Both the position numbers and the translations under genes were made by a program. A stretch of DNA of 59,905 bases, taken from assembly GCA_023150345.1 (NCBI GenBank), contig JAKLLB010000009.1, forward strand, positions 12,129 to 72,033. The letters run 5' to 3'. Every line of letters begins with the position of its first letter. Within the stretch, counting starts at the first letter, position 1. The notes beneath the pieces were generated by a model, which saw only the letters and a list, made by a program, of their open reading frames with translations, had not been told where the DNA came from and did no database searches. This document shows, piece by piece, positions 41,568-50,422 of this stretch. This stretch comes from Aquabacterium sp. (lineage in GTDB: Bacteria; Pseudomonadota; Gammaproteobacteria; Burkholderiales; Burkholderiaceae_C).

Positions 41568-42683
41568 TCAGTGCAGGATCTCGACGCGATTGCGGCCGTT
41601 GCGCTTGGCCTGGTACAGCGCGGCGTCGGCGTTGTGCACCAGTGCCGACGCGCCCGAGCCAGACAACGGCACGCTCGCGGCCACGCCGATGCTCACGCTG
41701 ATCGGGTAGCCACCCAGCACGATGTCGGTGGTGTCGGCCGACGCCACGCACCGGCGGATGGTCTCGGCCATCTCCAGCGCACCGGTGCTTCCCGTGCCTG
41801 GCAGCACCGCGGCGAACTCCTCGCCGCCATAGCGTGCGGCCATGTCGCCGGCGCGTCGTACGTTCTGGCGGATGACATGTCCGACACGGGCCAGGAACCG
41901 GTCTCCGGTCTGGTGCCCGAAGCGGTCGTTCAGCGATTTGAACCGGTCGATGTCGATCATCAGCAGGCCCAGCGGAATGCCGTCGCGCAGGGCCCGCAGC
42001 CACTCCTTCTGCAGCGTGCCGTCGAACTGGCGGCGGTTCGGCAGTCCGGTCAGTGCATCGGTGGAAGCCAGCGCCGAGAGCTCGGCGTTGGCCTGCCCCA
42101 GTGCTTCCTCGGCGCGGCGGCGCTGCTCGGCGTCGCGCAGCGTGACCAGGAAGTCGCCCAGGCCGTTGCCGGGCGGCAGGGGCGCCACCCGTGCCTCGAC
42201 CCAGCGCGCGCCGCCGCGGGGCCCCAGCACCTGGAACAGCTCCGTACCACCGTCGCGCGGTCCGGACCTGCTGAAGTGGCGGGCCATGAAGGCCTGCCGT
42301 TGCTCGGGCGCCAGCAACTCGGCCAAGGTATGGCCGTGCAGCGCCGCGGGTGCGCAGCCCAGCAGGGGCTGCGCCGCCGGCGACGCATAGCGGATCGCCA
42401 GGTCCGCATCCACTGCAATGATCAGGTCGGTCGAGTGCTCGGCCAGCAGGCGAAACCGAAGCTCGGCGTCGCTGGGGCGGTGGGTGACGGTGATGCGGCG
42501 CCCGTTGTCGAGCATGGCCACATGGCTGCCGTCACCATTGGCCTCGCGACTGCTGCCGGCTGTCGCGGCGTGGTTGCGGTTGGCCGCCAGCGTCTGCCCG
42601 GTGTCGTCGGACAGATGGAAGCCCAGCCCGAATCGGTCGAGCAACTGGCCGATGACATGCAGATCGGCATCGCTCATGTCCAC
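41568..42683 (-). CDS. PAS-GGDEF diguanylate cyclase
   Basis: A 371-residue cytoplasmic enzyme predicted to make cyclic di-GMP from two GTP. An N-terminal segment (1-75) of unclear type precedes a PAS domain (about 75-190, LLAEHSTDLIIAVDADLAIRY). The GGDEF domain begins STDALTGLPNRRQFD. The active site is GGEEF (286-290), and the inhibitory I-site RAGD (277-280) is intact five residues before it, so product inhibition is expected. MIDIDRFKSLND supplies the metal-binding aspartates. There are no membrane helices or EAL domain. It lies 122 bp downstream of the ABC exporter pair on the same strand. The start could be 42683 or the ATG two codons in. Confidence 0.95.
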   Translation of the reverse strand: MDMSDADLHVIGQLLDRFGLGFHLSDDTGQTLAANRNHAATAGSSREANGDGSHVAMLDNGRRITVTHRPSDAELRFRLLAEHSTDLIIAVDADLAIRYASPAAQPLLGCAPAALHGHTLAELLAPEQRQAFMARHFSRSGPRDGGTELFQVLGPRGGARWVEARVAPLPPGNGLGDFLVTLRDAEQRRRAEEALGQANAELSALASTDALTGLPNRRQFDGTLQKEWLRALRDGIPLGLLMIDIDRFKSLNDRFGHQTGDRFLARVGHVIRQNVRRAGDMAARYGGEEFAAVLPGTGSTGALEMAETIRRCVASADTTDIVLGGYPISVSIGVAASVPLSGSGASALVHNADAALYQAKRNGRNRVEILH

Positions 42684-42805
42684 GCACTCCCCCTAGCGAC
42701 CGGCGTACGGCTCTGACGGCCCATGGGCCCAGCGCGGCGCTGATACGACCGAAACCCTCGCCGGCAGCGCCATCGTAGCCGTCTGCGGCGCCCAGCGAAA
42801 GGGGA

Positions 42806-44647
42806 TCATCCTGCGGCACCTGCGCCGCCAGGGTGCGCGTGCGGCAACTCGTCGGGGTCCGTCTGTGCCTCCTCCAGCTGCTGCAGCTGTACCAGCCGCT
42901 GGTACAGGCCACCGTCGATGCCCATGAGTTCGGCATGGCTGCCGCGCTCGGCCAGGCGCCCGTGGTTGAGCACCACGATCGCGTCGGCGTCGCGGATGGT
43001 GGACAGCCGGTGTGCGATGGCCACCACCGTGACCCGACCGCGCAGGGCGGCCAGTGTCTGCTGGACCCGCCCCTCGGTCTCGCTGTCGATGTGCGAGGTG
43101 GCTTCGTCGAGCAGCAGGATGCGGGGCTCGCCGGCCAGCGCCCGCGCGATGGCCACCAACTGCTTCTGCCCCACCGACAACCGCGCACCACCTTCGCCCA
43201 ACGGCGTGTCGTAAGCCTGCGGCAACGCCTGCAGGAAGTCGTGCGCATGCGCGGCGCGGGCGGCGCTGCGCACCTGATCATCGGTGAGCGGGCGACCCAT
43301 GGCGATGTTCTCGCGTGCACTGGCGGCCAGCAGGAAGGGCTCCTGCGGCACCAGGCCGACGGCGCTGCGGTAGCCGGCCTCGTCGAAGCGCTCGACCGGC
43401 TGGCCGTCGACGATCACCTGTCCTGGCGGGGCCTCGTAGAAGCGCAGCAGCAGCGCCATCAGGGTGCTCTTGCCACTGCCCGTATGGCCCACGACACCCA
43501 CGAAGCGCCCGGCTTCGATGGTCAGGTCGATGCCATGCAGCACGGGCCGGCCTGGCTCGTAGGCGAATTGCAGCTGGCGCAGCTCGATGCGGCCGGCGCT
43601 CACCCGCGCTCCACCCGCGGGCGCCGGGGCCTCGGCCTCGCGCAGCAGCGTGTTCACGCGCGCGGCGGCCACCATCGCCTGCTGCAATTGCGAGAACTGC
43701 ATGGTGATCTGGATCAGCGGCTCGACCACCCGCGCGATGTAGCTCACGAACGCGTAGAGCACGCCCACCTGCACGGCGTCGAGCGCGCCACCGTCTTCGC
43801 GCAGCCCGAACACGGCGATCAGCGCGGCGAGCATGGCCACGTTCAGGAAGTCGAGCATCGGCCGCAGCAGCCAGGCATTGGCGCGCAGCTCATCGCGACG
43901 CGCCGCATAGTGCGCGGCATTGGTGGCGCCGAAGCGGCGCGCGAACACACCCACCGCACCGCAGGCCTGGACGACGGCCATGCCCGCAATGCTCTCGGCC
44001 GCCTGCGCGTTGAGATCGCTGCGCAAGGCCCGACTGCGCGTGACCGCTGGCGCCGACAGGCGCTGGTACAGCCACACGATGCCGAAAACCGCTGGCACCA
44101 GCAGCGCCACGATCAGCATCAGGCGCCAGTCCAGCAGCGCCATCGTCACCATCATGCCCAGCAGCATGATGACGCTGTCGAGCATGACGAACAGCACCTG
44201 CACGTACAGCGACTTCACCGCTTCGGTGTCGTTGGTGACCCGGCTGACGAGCTGGCCGGTGATGGCTCGGTCGAAGAAGCGCATCGGCAGATGCAGCACA
44301 TGGCCGTAGACGGTCTCGCGGATGCGTTGCACCGAGTGCATCGCCAGCGCTGCCAGGCGCACCAACTGGCCGTAGCGCAGCAAGCTGGCCAGTGCGCCGG
44401 CGGCCAGTGCGCCGCCCAGCAGGCCGGCCATGGCGGGCAGGTCGGGTACGCGGGGTACCAGATAGCGATCGATGAAGGCCTTGCCCAGCACCGGGCCCAG
44501 CGCCTCCAGTGCAGCGGCCAGCGCCAGCCACGTCACGGCACGGCGCAGCACGGGCAATTCTGGCGCCGCTGCCCGCATCAGCAGGGCAAGCGCGGCCCGG
44601 CGTTCGCCGGCCGGTGCCTGTGGCGACGGCGCGGCTTCAGGCTGCAT
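42806..44647 (-). CDS. mdlB: ABC exporter half-transporter, MdlB-like (canonical ATP site)
   Basis: A 613-residue half-transporter with a six-helix membrane domain (about 35-330) and a C-terminal ATPase. Walker A is GHTGSGKST, the signature motif reads LSVGQKQ as in E. coli MdlB rather than LSGGQ, and Walker B is ILLLDEATSHID with the catalytic Glu. Its start overlaps the end of mdlA by 11 bp, so the two are translated together and should form a heterodimer. MdlAB-type exporters are multidrug-like; the real cargo is unknown. Confidence 0.92.
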   Translation of the reverse strand: MQPEAAPSPQAPAGERRAALALLMRAAAPELPVLRRAVTWLALAAALEALGPVLGKAFIDRYLVPRVPDLPAMAGLLGGALAAGALASLLRYGQLVRLAALAMHSVQRIRETVYGHVLHLPMRFFDRAITGQLVSRVTNDTEAVKSLYVQVLFVMLDSVIMLLGMMVTMALLDWRLMLIVALLVPAVFGIVWLYQRLSAPAVTRSRALRSDLNAQAAESIAGMAVVQACGAVGVFARRFGATNAAHYAARRDELRANAWLLRPMLDFLNVAMLAALIAVFGLREDGGALDAVQVGVLYAFVSYIARVVEPLIQITMQFSQLQQAMVAAARVNTLLREAEAPAPAGGARVSAGRIELRQLQFAYEPGRPVLHGIDLTIEAGRFVGVVGHTGSGKSTLMALLLRFYEAPPGQVIVDGQPVERFDEAGYRSAVGLVPQEPFLLAASARENIAMGRPLTDDQVRSAARAAHAHDFLQALPQAYDTPLGEGGARLSVGQKQLVAIARALAGEPRILLLDEATSHIDSETEGRVQQTLAALRGRVTVVAIAHRLSTIRDADAIVVLNHGRLAERGSHAELMGIDGGLYQRLVQLQQLEEAQTDPDELPHAHPGGAGAAG

Positions 44648-46448
44648 CGAGCGAGGCCTCCAGCTGCTGTACCCGCCACTGGGTGGCGTACCAGCCGGCG
44701 CGGGCCAGCAACGCGGCGTGGCTGCCGCGCTCGCTCACCTGGCCGTGACGCAGCACCACGATCTCGTCGGCATCCTGCAGCGTCGACAGGCGATGGCTCA
44801 CGATGATCACCGAGCGGCCATGCCGAGCCCGGCGCAGTGCCTGGAGGATGCGCGACTCCGTTTCGGTGTCGACCGCCGATAGAGCGTCGTCGAGCAGCAA
44901 CAGCGGCGCGTCGGCCAGCAGCGCGCGGGCGATGGCCACGCGTTGGCGCTGCCCGCCGGACAAGGTCACGCCGCGCTCTCCCACTGGCGTGTCATAGCCG
45001 TTGGGCAGGCGCTCGATGTCGTCGTGCACGCAGGCCTGGCGGGCTGCTTCCTGCACCTGGTCGCGTGTGGCCTGAGGACGCGCCAGCGCGATGTTCTCGG
45101 CCACCGTGGCCGAGAACAGGAACGGCTCCTGCGGTACCCAGGCCACCGCCTGGCGCAGCGCCTGCAGCGTGTGGTGTTCCAGCGGCACGCCGCCCCAGGC
45201 GATGGCGCCGGCATCGGGCGTCCACTGCCGCAGCAGCAAGCGCAGGATCGTGCTCTTGCCCGCCCCGGTGGGGCCGACCAGGCCGAGTGTGTGGCCCGGC
45301 TCGACGCACATCGACACGTTTCGCAGCGCGGGCTGGGCCTGGCCGGGGTAGGTCAGGCCCACGTGCTGCAGTTCGAGCGGGCCCGTGCGCACGGCATCGA
45401 CGTGGCCATGGTCATCCACCGCCAGCGGCTCGGCCAGCACGGGCGCCAGCCGGCCCCATGCTGCACGCCCGCGCTCCACCAGCGACAGCACCCACCCCGC
45501 GGCGAACATGGGCCAGATCAACTGCCCGAGGTACATCCCGAAGCTCGTGAGCTGGCCCACGCTCATCTGGCCGTGCCACACCAGCCAGCCACCGTATCCG
45601 AGCGCCAGCACGATGGCGCTGGTCAGCGTCAGTCCCACCGCTGGCTCGTAGGTGGCCTCCCAGCGCTGGGCACGCAGGCTGGCCGCCGCCGCATCCTGCG
45701 CCAAGCCTGCGAAGCGCGCGCCAGCGTTCGGAGCCAGGCCCAGCGCACGCAGCGTGCGCACGCCCGACAGGGTCTCCTGGACGTGATCGTTGAGACTCCC
45801 GAAGGCGCCCAGCGCCTCGCGGGACGCATCGTGCACGTGGCGCGAGATCCACCAGAACGACAGCGCCATCGCCGGGAACGGGATCAGCACCACCAGGCCC
45901 AGCCGCCAGTCCACGCCCAGCGTCATGGCCGCCACCACCAGCACCAGGGTGAGCGTGCCGTCGAAGCCGGCCAGCATCGCTTCGCCGGCTGCCAGTTCGA
46001 CTGCGTCGACATCGTTGGTGGCCAGCGCCATCAGGTCGCCGGTGCGGCGGGTCTGGTAGAAGCGCGGGCCCTGCAGCGTCAGGCGCTCATACAGACGCTC
46101 GCGCAGTTCGATTCCCATGCGGTAAGCCGCGCCGAACAACTGCAGGCGCCAGGCCACGCGCAGCCCGTAGACCACGACACCCACGGCCAGCAGGCGGCCG
46201 ATCTCCCACACCAACGCCGGGCGATCCAGGCGCTGGGTCACCAGGGCATCGACCAGCGCCCCGACTTGCCGGGGTATCCAGACGATCAGCAGCGCGATGG
46301 CCGCCAGCATCAGCGCCGACGAGACATAGGCGCTCCGATGTCGGCGCACGAAGTCGACGACGAGCGCCGACAGCGTGGCCGGTGGCGACGACCAGCGGGC
46401 CGTCGCGGCGATGGTGGCGTCCCCCGGGACGGCCTCGTGATGCAGCAT
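44637..46448 (-). CDS. mdlA: ABC exporter half-transporter, MdlA-like (degenerate ATP site)
   Basis: A 603-residue partner of MdlB. The membrane domain spans about 30-330 (first helix YVSSALMLAAIALLIVWI), then an ATPase with Walker A GPTGAGKST, canonical signature LSGGQRQRV and Walker B LLLLDDALSAVD. In Walker B the catalytic Glu is replaced by Asp. Heterodimeric exporters commonly have one weak site of this kind, and E. coli MdlA shows the same change. The start at ATG 46448 lacks a strong ribosome site. The gene is 86 bp downstream of an SDR gene on the same strand. Confidence 0.92.
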   Translation of the reverse strand: MLHHEAVPGDATIAATARWSSPPATLSALVVDFVRRHRSAYVSSALMLAAIALLIVWIPRQVGALVDALVTQRLDRPALVWEIGRLLAVGVVVYGLRVAWRLQLFGAAYRMGIELRERLYERLTLQGPRFYQTRRTGDLMALATNDVDAVELAAGEAMLAGFDGTLTLVLVVAAMTLGVDWRLGLVVLIPFPAMALSFWWISRHVHDASREALGAFGSLNDHVQETLSGVRTLRALGLAPNAGARFAGLAQDAAAASLRAQRWEATYEPAVGLTLTSAIVLALGYGGWLVWHGQMSVGQLTSFGMYLGQLIWPMFAAGWVLSLVERGRAAWGRLAPVLAEPLAVDDHGHVDAVRTGPLELQHVGLTYPGQAQPALRNVSMCVEPGHTLGLVGPTGAGKSTILRLLLRQWTPDAGAIAWGGVPLEHHTLQALRQAVAWVPQEPFLFSATVAENIALARPQATRDQVQEAARQACVHDDIERLPNGYDTPVGERGVTLSGGQRQRVAIARALLADAPLLLLDDALSAVDTETESRILQALRRARHGRSVIIVSHRLSTLQDADEIVVLRHGQVSERGSHAALLARAGWYATQWRVQQLEASLDAA

Positions 46449-46534
46449 CGTGGGATGACAGGTTCAGAGGGTCTGACGACGGTCTGCCCCGCAGCATGGG
46501 TGTCCTGCTGCGCGGCGGCGGCCGGGCACAGGCG

Positions 46535-47290
46535 TCAGGCCCGCAGGTCTCCCACCACTTCGTGGCCGAACGATGGGTCGGCCAGGCGGGCCAGCAGCGC
46601 GCGCGCGCAGGCCTGTGGCGAGATCAGCACGCCATCGTGTTGCAGCTTGACGAAGCGGGCGCGCTCGGGAAAGGCCTGCGGATCGGCCGCGCGCAACTCG
46701 GCCTGCATGTCGGTGTCGATCACTCCCGGTGCCAGCGAGACGACATGCGCCGGATTGACGTGGTCGGCCTGCTCCAGAGCGATGCAGCGGCTGAAGTGAT
46801 CGAGCCCGGCCTTGGCCGCACAGTACGCGGCGCTGCCCGCCATCGGGCGGCGCCCCAGGCCGGAGGATACGTTGAGCACGCAGCGCCGCGCCGGCCACGC
46901 ATCGGTCATCTCGAGGAACGCGGCCGTCAGCACGAGCGCTGCCTCCAGCCCGACCCGCAGCACCGCAGCCACGTCAGCCGGTGGCACCTGCTCCAGGCAT
47001 GCCAGGCGACCGACCTGCGCCGCGTTGTTGATGAGGGTGACCTGATGCACCAGCCCCGGGTCGAACCCGGCCAGCCACACGCGCAGGCGCTGGGCCACGG
47101 CCGCCGACTCGGCCAGGTCGGCCTGCCACTGCTCGAGCCGCATCCCCGCTGCGTCGGCGCGCGCCTGCAAGCCGGGGTGCGCCTGGCGGGCGATGCCCAG
47201 GACCACCTGCCCAGGCTGCAGCAACTGCTCGACCAGCGCCGCACCCACCCCGCGCGACGATCCGGTGATGATGGTGATGTTCTGTGCCAT
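46535..47290 (-). CDS. Short-chain dehydrogenase/reductase
   Basis: A 251-residue NAD(P)-dependent SDR. The cofactor loop is IITGSSRGVGAAL, the NNAA strand is TLINNAAQVG, and the catalytic residues appear as Ser in LNVSSGLGRR and YxxxK in YCAAKAG. VVSLAPGVIDTDMQAELRA follows as usual. The overall pattern is nearest the sepiapterin/benzil reductase-like branch, but the substrate is not readable. The start at 47290 gives MAQNITIITG; an in-frame ATG at 47302 adds four residues. It is divergent from the unknown membrane-anchored protein, 67 bp away, and upstream of the mdlAB pair. Confidence 0.9.
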   Translation of the reverse strand: MAQNITIITGSSRGVGAALVEQLLQPGQVVLGIARQAHPGLQARADAAGMRLEQWQADLAESAAVAQRLRVWLAGFDPGLVHQVTLINNAAQVGRLACLEQVPPADVAAVLRVGLEAALVLTAAFLEMTDAWPARRCVLNVSSGLGRRPMAGSAAYCAAKAGLDHFSRCIALEQADHVNPAHVVSLAPGVIDTDMQAELRAADPQAFPERARFVKLQHDGVLISPQACARALLARLADPSFGHEVVGDLRA

Positions 47291-47357
47291 GCACGGCAGC
47301 ATACGTCAGCAGCCCCGTGCTGTCGCCTGCCGCCGGGGCGGGACACAATGCCCGGCG

Positions 47358-48056
47358 ATGAAGCATCCGTTCTGGTGGGCCTTGGGCGCGGGCGCGACGA
47401 TCCTGTTGGTGGCGTTCGTGCCGACACTGTGGCAGTCGGTGCGCTGGCCATCGGCGGCTGGGCATGCAGCCGTGATGCAGCAGGGTTTGCCGTGGCAGAC
47501 CGATGTGACCGCCGATGGTGCCTTGCAAGTCTTCGGCGTGGCCGTCGGGCGGGACACGCTGGCCCAAGCGGAGCTGCGCTTCGGCGATGCGCTGCAGGTG
47601 GCGCTCGTCGCGCGCCTGGGCGAGCCTGCAGCACTGGAGGCTTTGGTCGATCCCCATCAGGCCGGGTTCGTCAACGGCCGGCTGGTGTTGGCGTTCGCGG
47701 TCGATCCGGGCGAGACCCGGCGCTGGCAGTCGCGCAGCCCGCGTTCGTCGCCCATGGAGGGCGGCGTGCGCCGGTTCGCACTCGATGCCGACGACCGCGC
47801 CGCCGCGCGCGGCTCACGCCTGCTGGGGCTGAGCTTCGTGCCGGTGGCGCAGCTCGACGAGGCGGTTGTGCGGCAGCGTTTCGGGGCACCCGAGTCGACG
47901 CTCACCGTGCCCGGGCCGGCAACGGCGTTGCTCTACCCGTCGCGTGGACTGGTGGTCACCGTGGCCGCCGGCCAGCGCAGCGTGCTGCAGTACGTCGCGC
48001 CGCGTGACTTCGATGCGCGCTTGCGCGCGCCGCTGGCTGCGTCGGCATCGCATTGA
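47358..48056 (+). CDS. Membrane-anchored protein of unknown function
   Basis: I do not recognise this family. The 232-residue protein starts MKHPFWWALGAGATILLVAF, a single N-terminal anchor or uncleaved signal. An exoplasmic domain of about 200 residues follows, rich in short beta-like segments (VFGVAVGRDTLAQAELRFGD; GRLVLAFAVDP; TALLYPSRGLVVTVAAG). The phrase LRFGDALQVALVARLGEPAALE and later RQRFGAPEST look like two related halves (RFG-type repeats), a pattern also found in small outer-envelope assembly proteins. It starts at ATG 47358, divergent from the SDR. The 3' end faces rluA across 51 bp with a small hairpin. Confidence 0.7.
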   Translation: MKHPFWWALGAGATILLVAFVPTLWQSVRWPSAAGHAAVMQQGLPWQTDVTADGALQVFGVAVGRDTLAQAELRFGDALQVALVARLGEPAALEALVDPHQAGFVNGRLVLAFAVDPGETRRWQSRSPRSSPMEGGVRRFALDADDRAAARGSRLLGLSFVPVAQLDEAVVRQRFGAPESTLTVPGPATALLYPSRGLVVTVAAGQRSVLQYVAPRDFDARLRAPLAASASH

Positions 48057-48065
48057 CAGGGCTGC

Positions 48066-48083
48066 AAAGGCGCGGCCTTCTTG
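48066..48083. terminator. Weak hairpin between convergent genes
   Basis: AAGGC-GCG-GCCTT forms a 5-bp stem flanked by A residues on the left and CTTGT on the right, between the stops of the unknown protein gene and rluA. It could act in both directions, but the T-tract is poor. Confidence 0.35.
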
Positions 48084-48107
48084 TGCCGTATGGCGTCGAG
48101 CACTGCA

Positions 48108-48764
48108 CTAGAACGGCATCGGGCTGCTGAAGGCCACGGTGTGGCCGCCGGTCGGATGCGGCAGCACCAGTTCATGCGCATGCAGCAGCAGCCGCGGCGC
48201 CGCGGCTGCGAGCGTGGGCGGCGCGTACAGCTCGTCGCCCACGATCGGGTGGCCGATGGCCATCAGGTGTACGCGCAACTGATGTGAGCGGCCGGTCACC
48301 GGAGTCAACTCGAGCCTTGTGCGGCACGCGTCGGCGTCCGGTGTGGTGTCGGCCGCCGAGTGGCGCTCGAGCACCCGCCAGCGCGTCAGTGACGGCTTGC
48401 CGCGCGCGTGATCGACCATCTGCCGCGGCCGATTGGGCCAATCGGTGATCAGTGGCAGGTCGATCTCGCCGGCGTCGGCGACAACGGCGCCACCCACGAC
48501 TGCCACGTAGGTCTTGTGCACGCGTCGTTCGGCGAAGGCCATGCCCAGATGCCGCTGCGCCTGCAGACCACGCGCGAACACGATCAGGCCGGACGTGCCC
48601 ATGTCCAGTCGGTGGACCACCAGCGCGTCGGCGTAGCGCGCCTGCACCCGGGCCGCCAGGCAGTCGGCTCGCTCGGGCCCGCGCCCCGGCACTGCCAGCA
48701 GGCCGGCCGGCTTGTCGGCGACGATCATCGCGTCATCGACATGTATGAGCGCAGGTAGCTGCAT
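48108..48764 (-). CDS. rluA: RluA-type pseudouridine synthase (23S rRNA 746 / tRNA 32)
   Basis: A 218-residue pseudouridine synthase without an S4 domain, as in true RluA. The catalytic motif is VVHRLDMGTSGLIVFAR. The segments RRVHKTYVAVVGG, DLPLITDWPNRPRQMVDHARGK and TPVTGRSHQLRVHLMAIGHPIVGD follow E. coli RluA nearly word for word (DLPLICDWPNRPKQ; PITGRSHQLRVHMLALGHPI), which separates it from RluC and RluD. The start is ATG 48764, MQLPALIHVDDAM; a start at 48860 adds unrelated residues. It is divergent from the Spy/CpxP-like lipoprotein gene. Confidence 0.93.
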   Translation of the reverse strand: MQLPALIHVDDAMIVADKPAGLLAVPGRGPERADCLAARVQARYADALVVHRLDMGTSGLIVFARGLQAQRHLGMAFAERRVHKTYVAVVGGAVVADAGEIDLPLITDWPNRPRQMVDHARGKPSLTRWRVLERHSAADTTPDADACRTRLELTPVTGRSHQLRVHLMAIGHPIVGDELYAPPTLAAAAPRLLLHAHELVLPHPTGGHTVAFSSPMPF

Positions 48765-48880
48765 CGGCGCAGCATAGCGATGAAAAGAAACGATACACGC
48801 CGATACCGGGGTGAAAGGACGTGCGTGCGGCCTGCGGTCACCATGCGGGCCATGTTCCACACCTGACGGAGAGATGCACC

Positions 48881-49363
48881 ATGAAACCCTGGATCAAGCG
48901 CACCCTGATCGGCACCCTCGGGCTGGGGGTCCTGTTCGGCGGGCTGGCTGCCTGCTCGCATCATGCGCACCACAAGTGGCCGACGACCGAGGCCGAAGCT
49001 GCCCAGATGCGCGAACGCGTCATCGACAAGGCCAGCCGCGAGCTGCAGCTCGATGATGCACAGCGCGCCAAGCTCGGGTCGCTGGCCGATGCCATGAAGG
49101 CCCAGCGGGCCGCGTTGGTGGCTGGCGGCGCGACGCCGCGCGCCGAGTTGCAGGCGCTGGTGTCCGGCTCACAGTTCGACCGCGCCCGCGCGCAGGCCCT
49201 GGTCGAAACCAAGACCTCGGCGGTTCGCGACAAGGCGCCCGCGGTGGTGGCCGCGTTTGGCGACTTCTATGACAGCCTGCGCCCGGAACAGCAGCAGAAG
49301 GTGCGGGAGTTCCTCGAGCGCGGCGGCCGCCATGGCTGGCGCGGCGGGTTTGGTCGGGGCTGA
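48881..49363 (+). CDS. Spy/CpxP-like periplasmic lipoprotein
   Basis: A 160-residue protein with an N-terminal signal ending in the lipobox LAAC (Cys25), followed by a His-rich patch (HHAHHKW). The mature part is helical and charged, with two LTxxQ-like positions (LQLDDAQRAKL and LRPEQQQKVREF), the mark of Spy/CpxP-type envelope chaperones, and a Gly/Arg-rich C terminus RHGWRGGFGRG. A GGAGAG site precedes ATG 48881. It is first in a run with a methyltransferase, response regulator and kinase, the layout expected of an envelope-stress operon in which a CpxP-like protein tunes its sensor. Confidence 0.85.
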   Translation: MKPWIKRTLIGTLGLGVLFGGLAACSHHAHHKWPTTEAEAAQMRERVIDKASRELQLDDAQRAKLGSLADAMKAQRAALVAGGATPRAELQALVSGSQFDRARAQALVETKTSAVRDKAPAVVAAFGDFYDSLRPEQQQKVREFLERGGRHGWRGGFGRG

Positions 49364-49721
49364 GGCCGTGCAGGCCCTGGAGTGGTTGGGCTTGTGCCTG
49401 GCCGCCGCCGGCGCGGCCTGGGCCGCCTGGGCGTGGTGGTGTCTGCGTCTGGCGCGCACAGCCGTGCGCCCGGGCGCACGCCCCACGGTGCTGGTGGAGG
49501 AGGGGCCCTATCGCCTGGGACGCCACCCGATGTACCTGGGCATCGGCGTCGCGTGGGCAGGCGTGGCGATTCTGTCTGGCTCGCTGCCGGCAGCCATGGC
49601 CGGCGCGGTCTGGGCCGGCGCGGTGGCGCGCGTGCAAGTGCCGCGCGAGGAGCAGCGCCTGCGGCAGGTGTTCGGCGGTTGGTACAGTGACTACGCCGGC
49701 AGCGTACGCCGCTGGCTCTGA
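49332..49721 (+). CDS. ICMT/PEMT-like integral membrane methyltransferase
   Basis: A small protein (129 residues from ATG 49332) of the isoprenylcysteine-carboxyl/phospholipid methyltransferase-like family. Three hydrophobic segments are seen (LEWLGLCLAAAGAAWAAWAW; MYLGIGVAWAGVAILSGS; AAMAGAVWAGAVAR). The family motif is EEGPYRLGRHPMYLG, where the RHP segment binds the cofactor, and the late EEQRLRQVFGGWYSDY supplies the conserved acidic residues. GTG 49368, 4 bp after the lipoprotein stop, is an alternative start; the ATG overlaps that gene by 32 bp. It ends 8 bp before the response regulator. Substrate unknown. Confidence 0.82.
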   Translation: MAGAAGLVGAEAVQALEWLGLCLAAAGAAWAAWAWWCLRLARTAVRPGARPTVLVEEGPYRLGRHPMYLGIGVAWAGVAILSGSLPAAMAGAVWAGAVARVQVPREEQRLRQVFGGWYSDYAGSVRRWL

Positions 49722-49729
49722 ATGCCACC

Positions 49730-50422
49730 ATGCACCGCATCCTCCTGATCGACGACGACGAACACCTGGCCGCGCCGCTGGCCACCTATCTGCGCCGTTT
49801 CGACCTGGAACTGCACGCCGCGACGCTGCCCAGCCAGGGGCTGGCCCGCCTGGCCGAAGGCGGGTTCGACGCCGCGATCCTGGACGTGATGCTGCCCGAG
49901 ATGGACGGTTTCGCACTGTGTCGGCGCATCCGGCAGGACAGCGACATCCCGCTGCTGATGCTCACCGCCCGCGGTGACGTGACCGACCGCGTGGTGGGCC
50001 TCGAGCTCGGTGCCGACGACTACCTGCCCAAGCCGTTCGAGCCGCGTGAACTGGCCGCACGGCTGCAGACCATACTCCGCCGGCGGCCCCCTGCGGCAGC
50101 GGTGCCGACCACCGGAACATCAGGCGCCCTGGCCTACGATGGGCTGGTGATCGATTTCGACCGGCGCGAGGTCAAACGCCAGGGCCAGCCGATCGAGTTG
50201 ACGGGCACGGAGTTCGAACTGCTGGCCATGATGGCGCGCGAGCCCGGCCGGGTGTTCACGCGCGACGACATCCTGTCACGCCTGCGCGGCCGCGAGGCCG
50301 ACCTCTACACCCGCGCGGTGGACATCCTGGTCAGTCGGTTGCGGCGCAAACTCGAGCCGCTGTCGTGCATCAAGACGCTGCGCAACGCCGGCTACGCGTT
50401 TGCGTTGGGACGCACGCCTTGA
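49730..50422 (+). CDS. OmpR-family response regulator (CpxR/RstA-like)
   Basis: A 230-residue regulator: receiver domain (1-115) with acidic pocket DDDE, phospho-acceptor D52 in ILDVMLPEMDG, Thr in LMLTARG and Lys in PKPFEP. A winged-helix DNA-binding domain follows (about 135-228), with VKRQGQPIELTGTEFELLAM and the recognition region RAVDILVSRLRRKLEP. It sits between the methyltransferase and its kinase, whose TTG start overlaps the regulator's stop (TTGA). Likely targets include its own operon; I did not find a clear direct-repeat operator upstream of 48881. Confidence 0.95.
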   Translation: MHRILLIDDDEHLAAPLATYLRRFDLELHAATLPSQGLARLAEGGFDAAILDVMLPEMDGFALCRRIRQDSDIPLLMLTARGDVTDRVVGLELGADDYLPKPFEPRELAARLQTILRRRPPAAAVPTTGTSGALAYDGLVIDFDRREVKRQGQPIELTGTEFELLAMMAREPGRVFTRDDILSRLRGREADLYTRAVDILVSRLRRKLEPLSCIKTLRNAGYAFALGRTP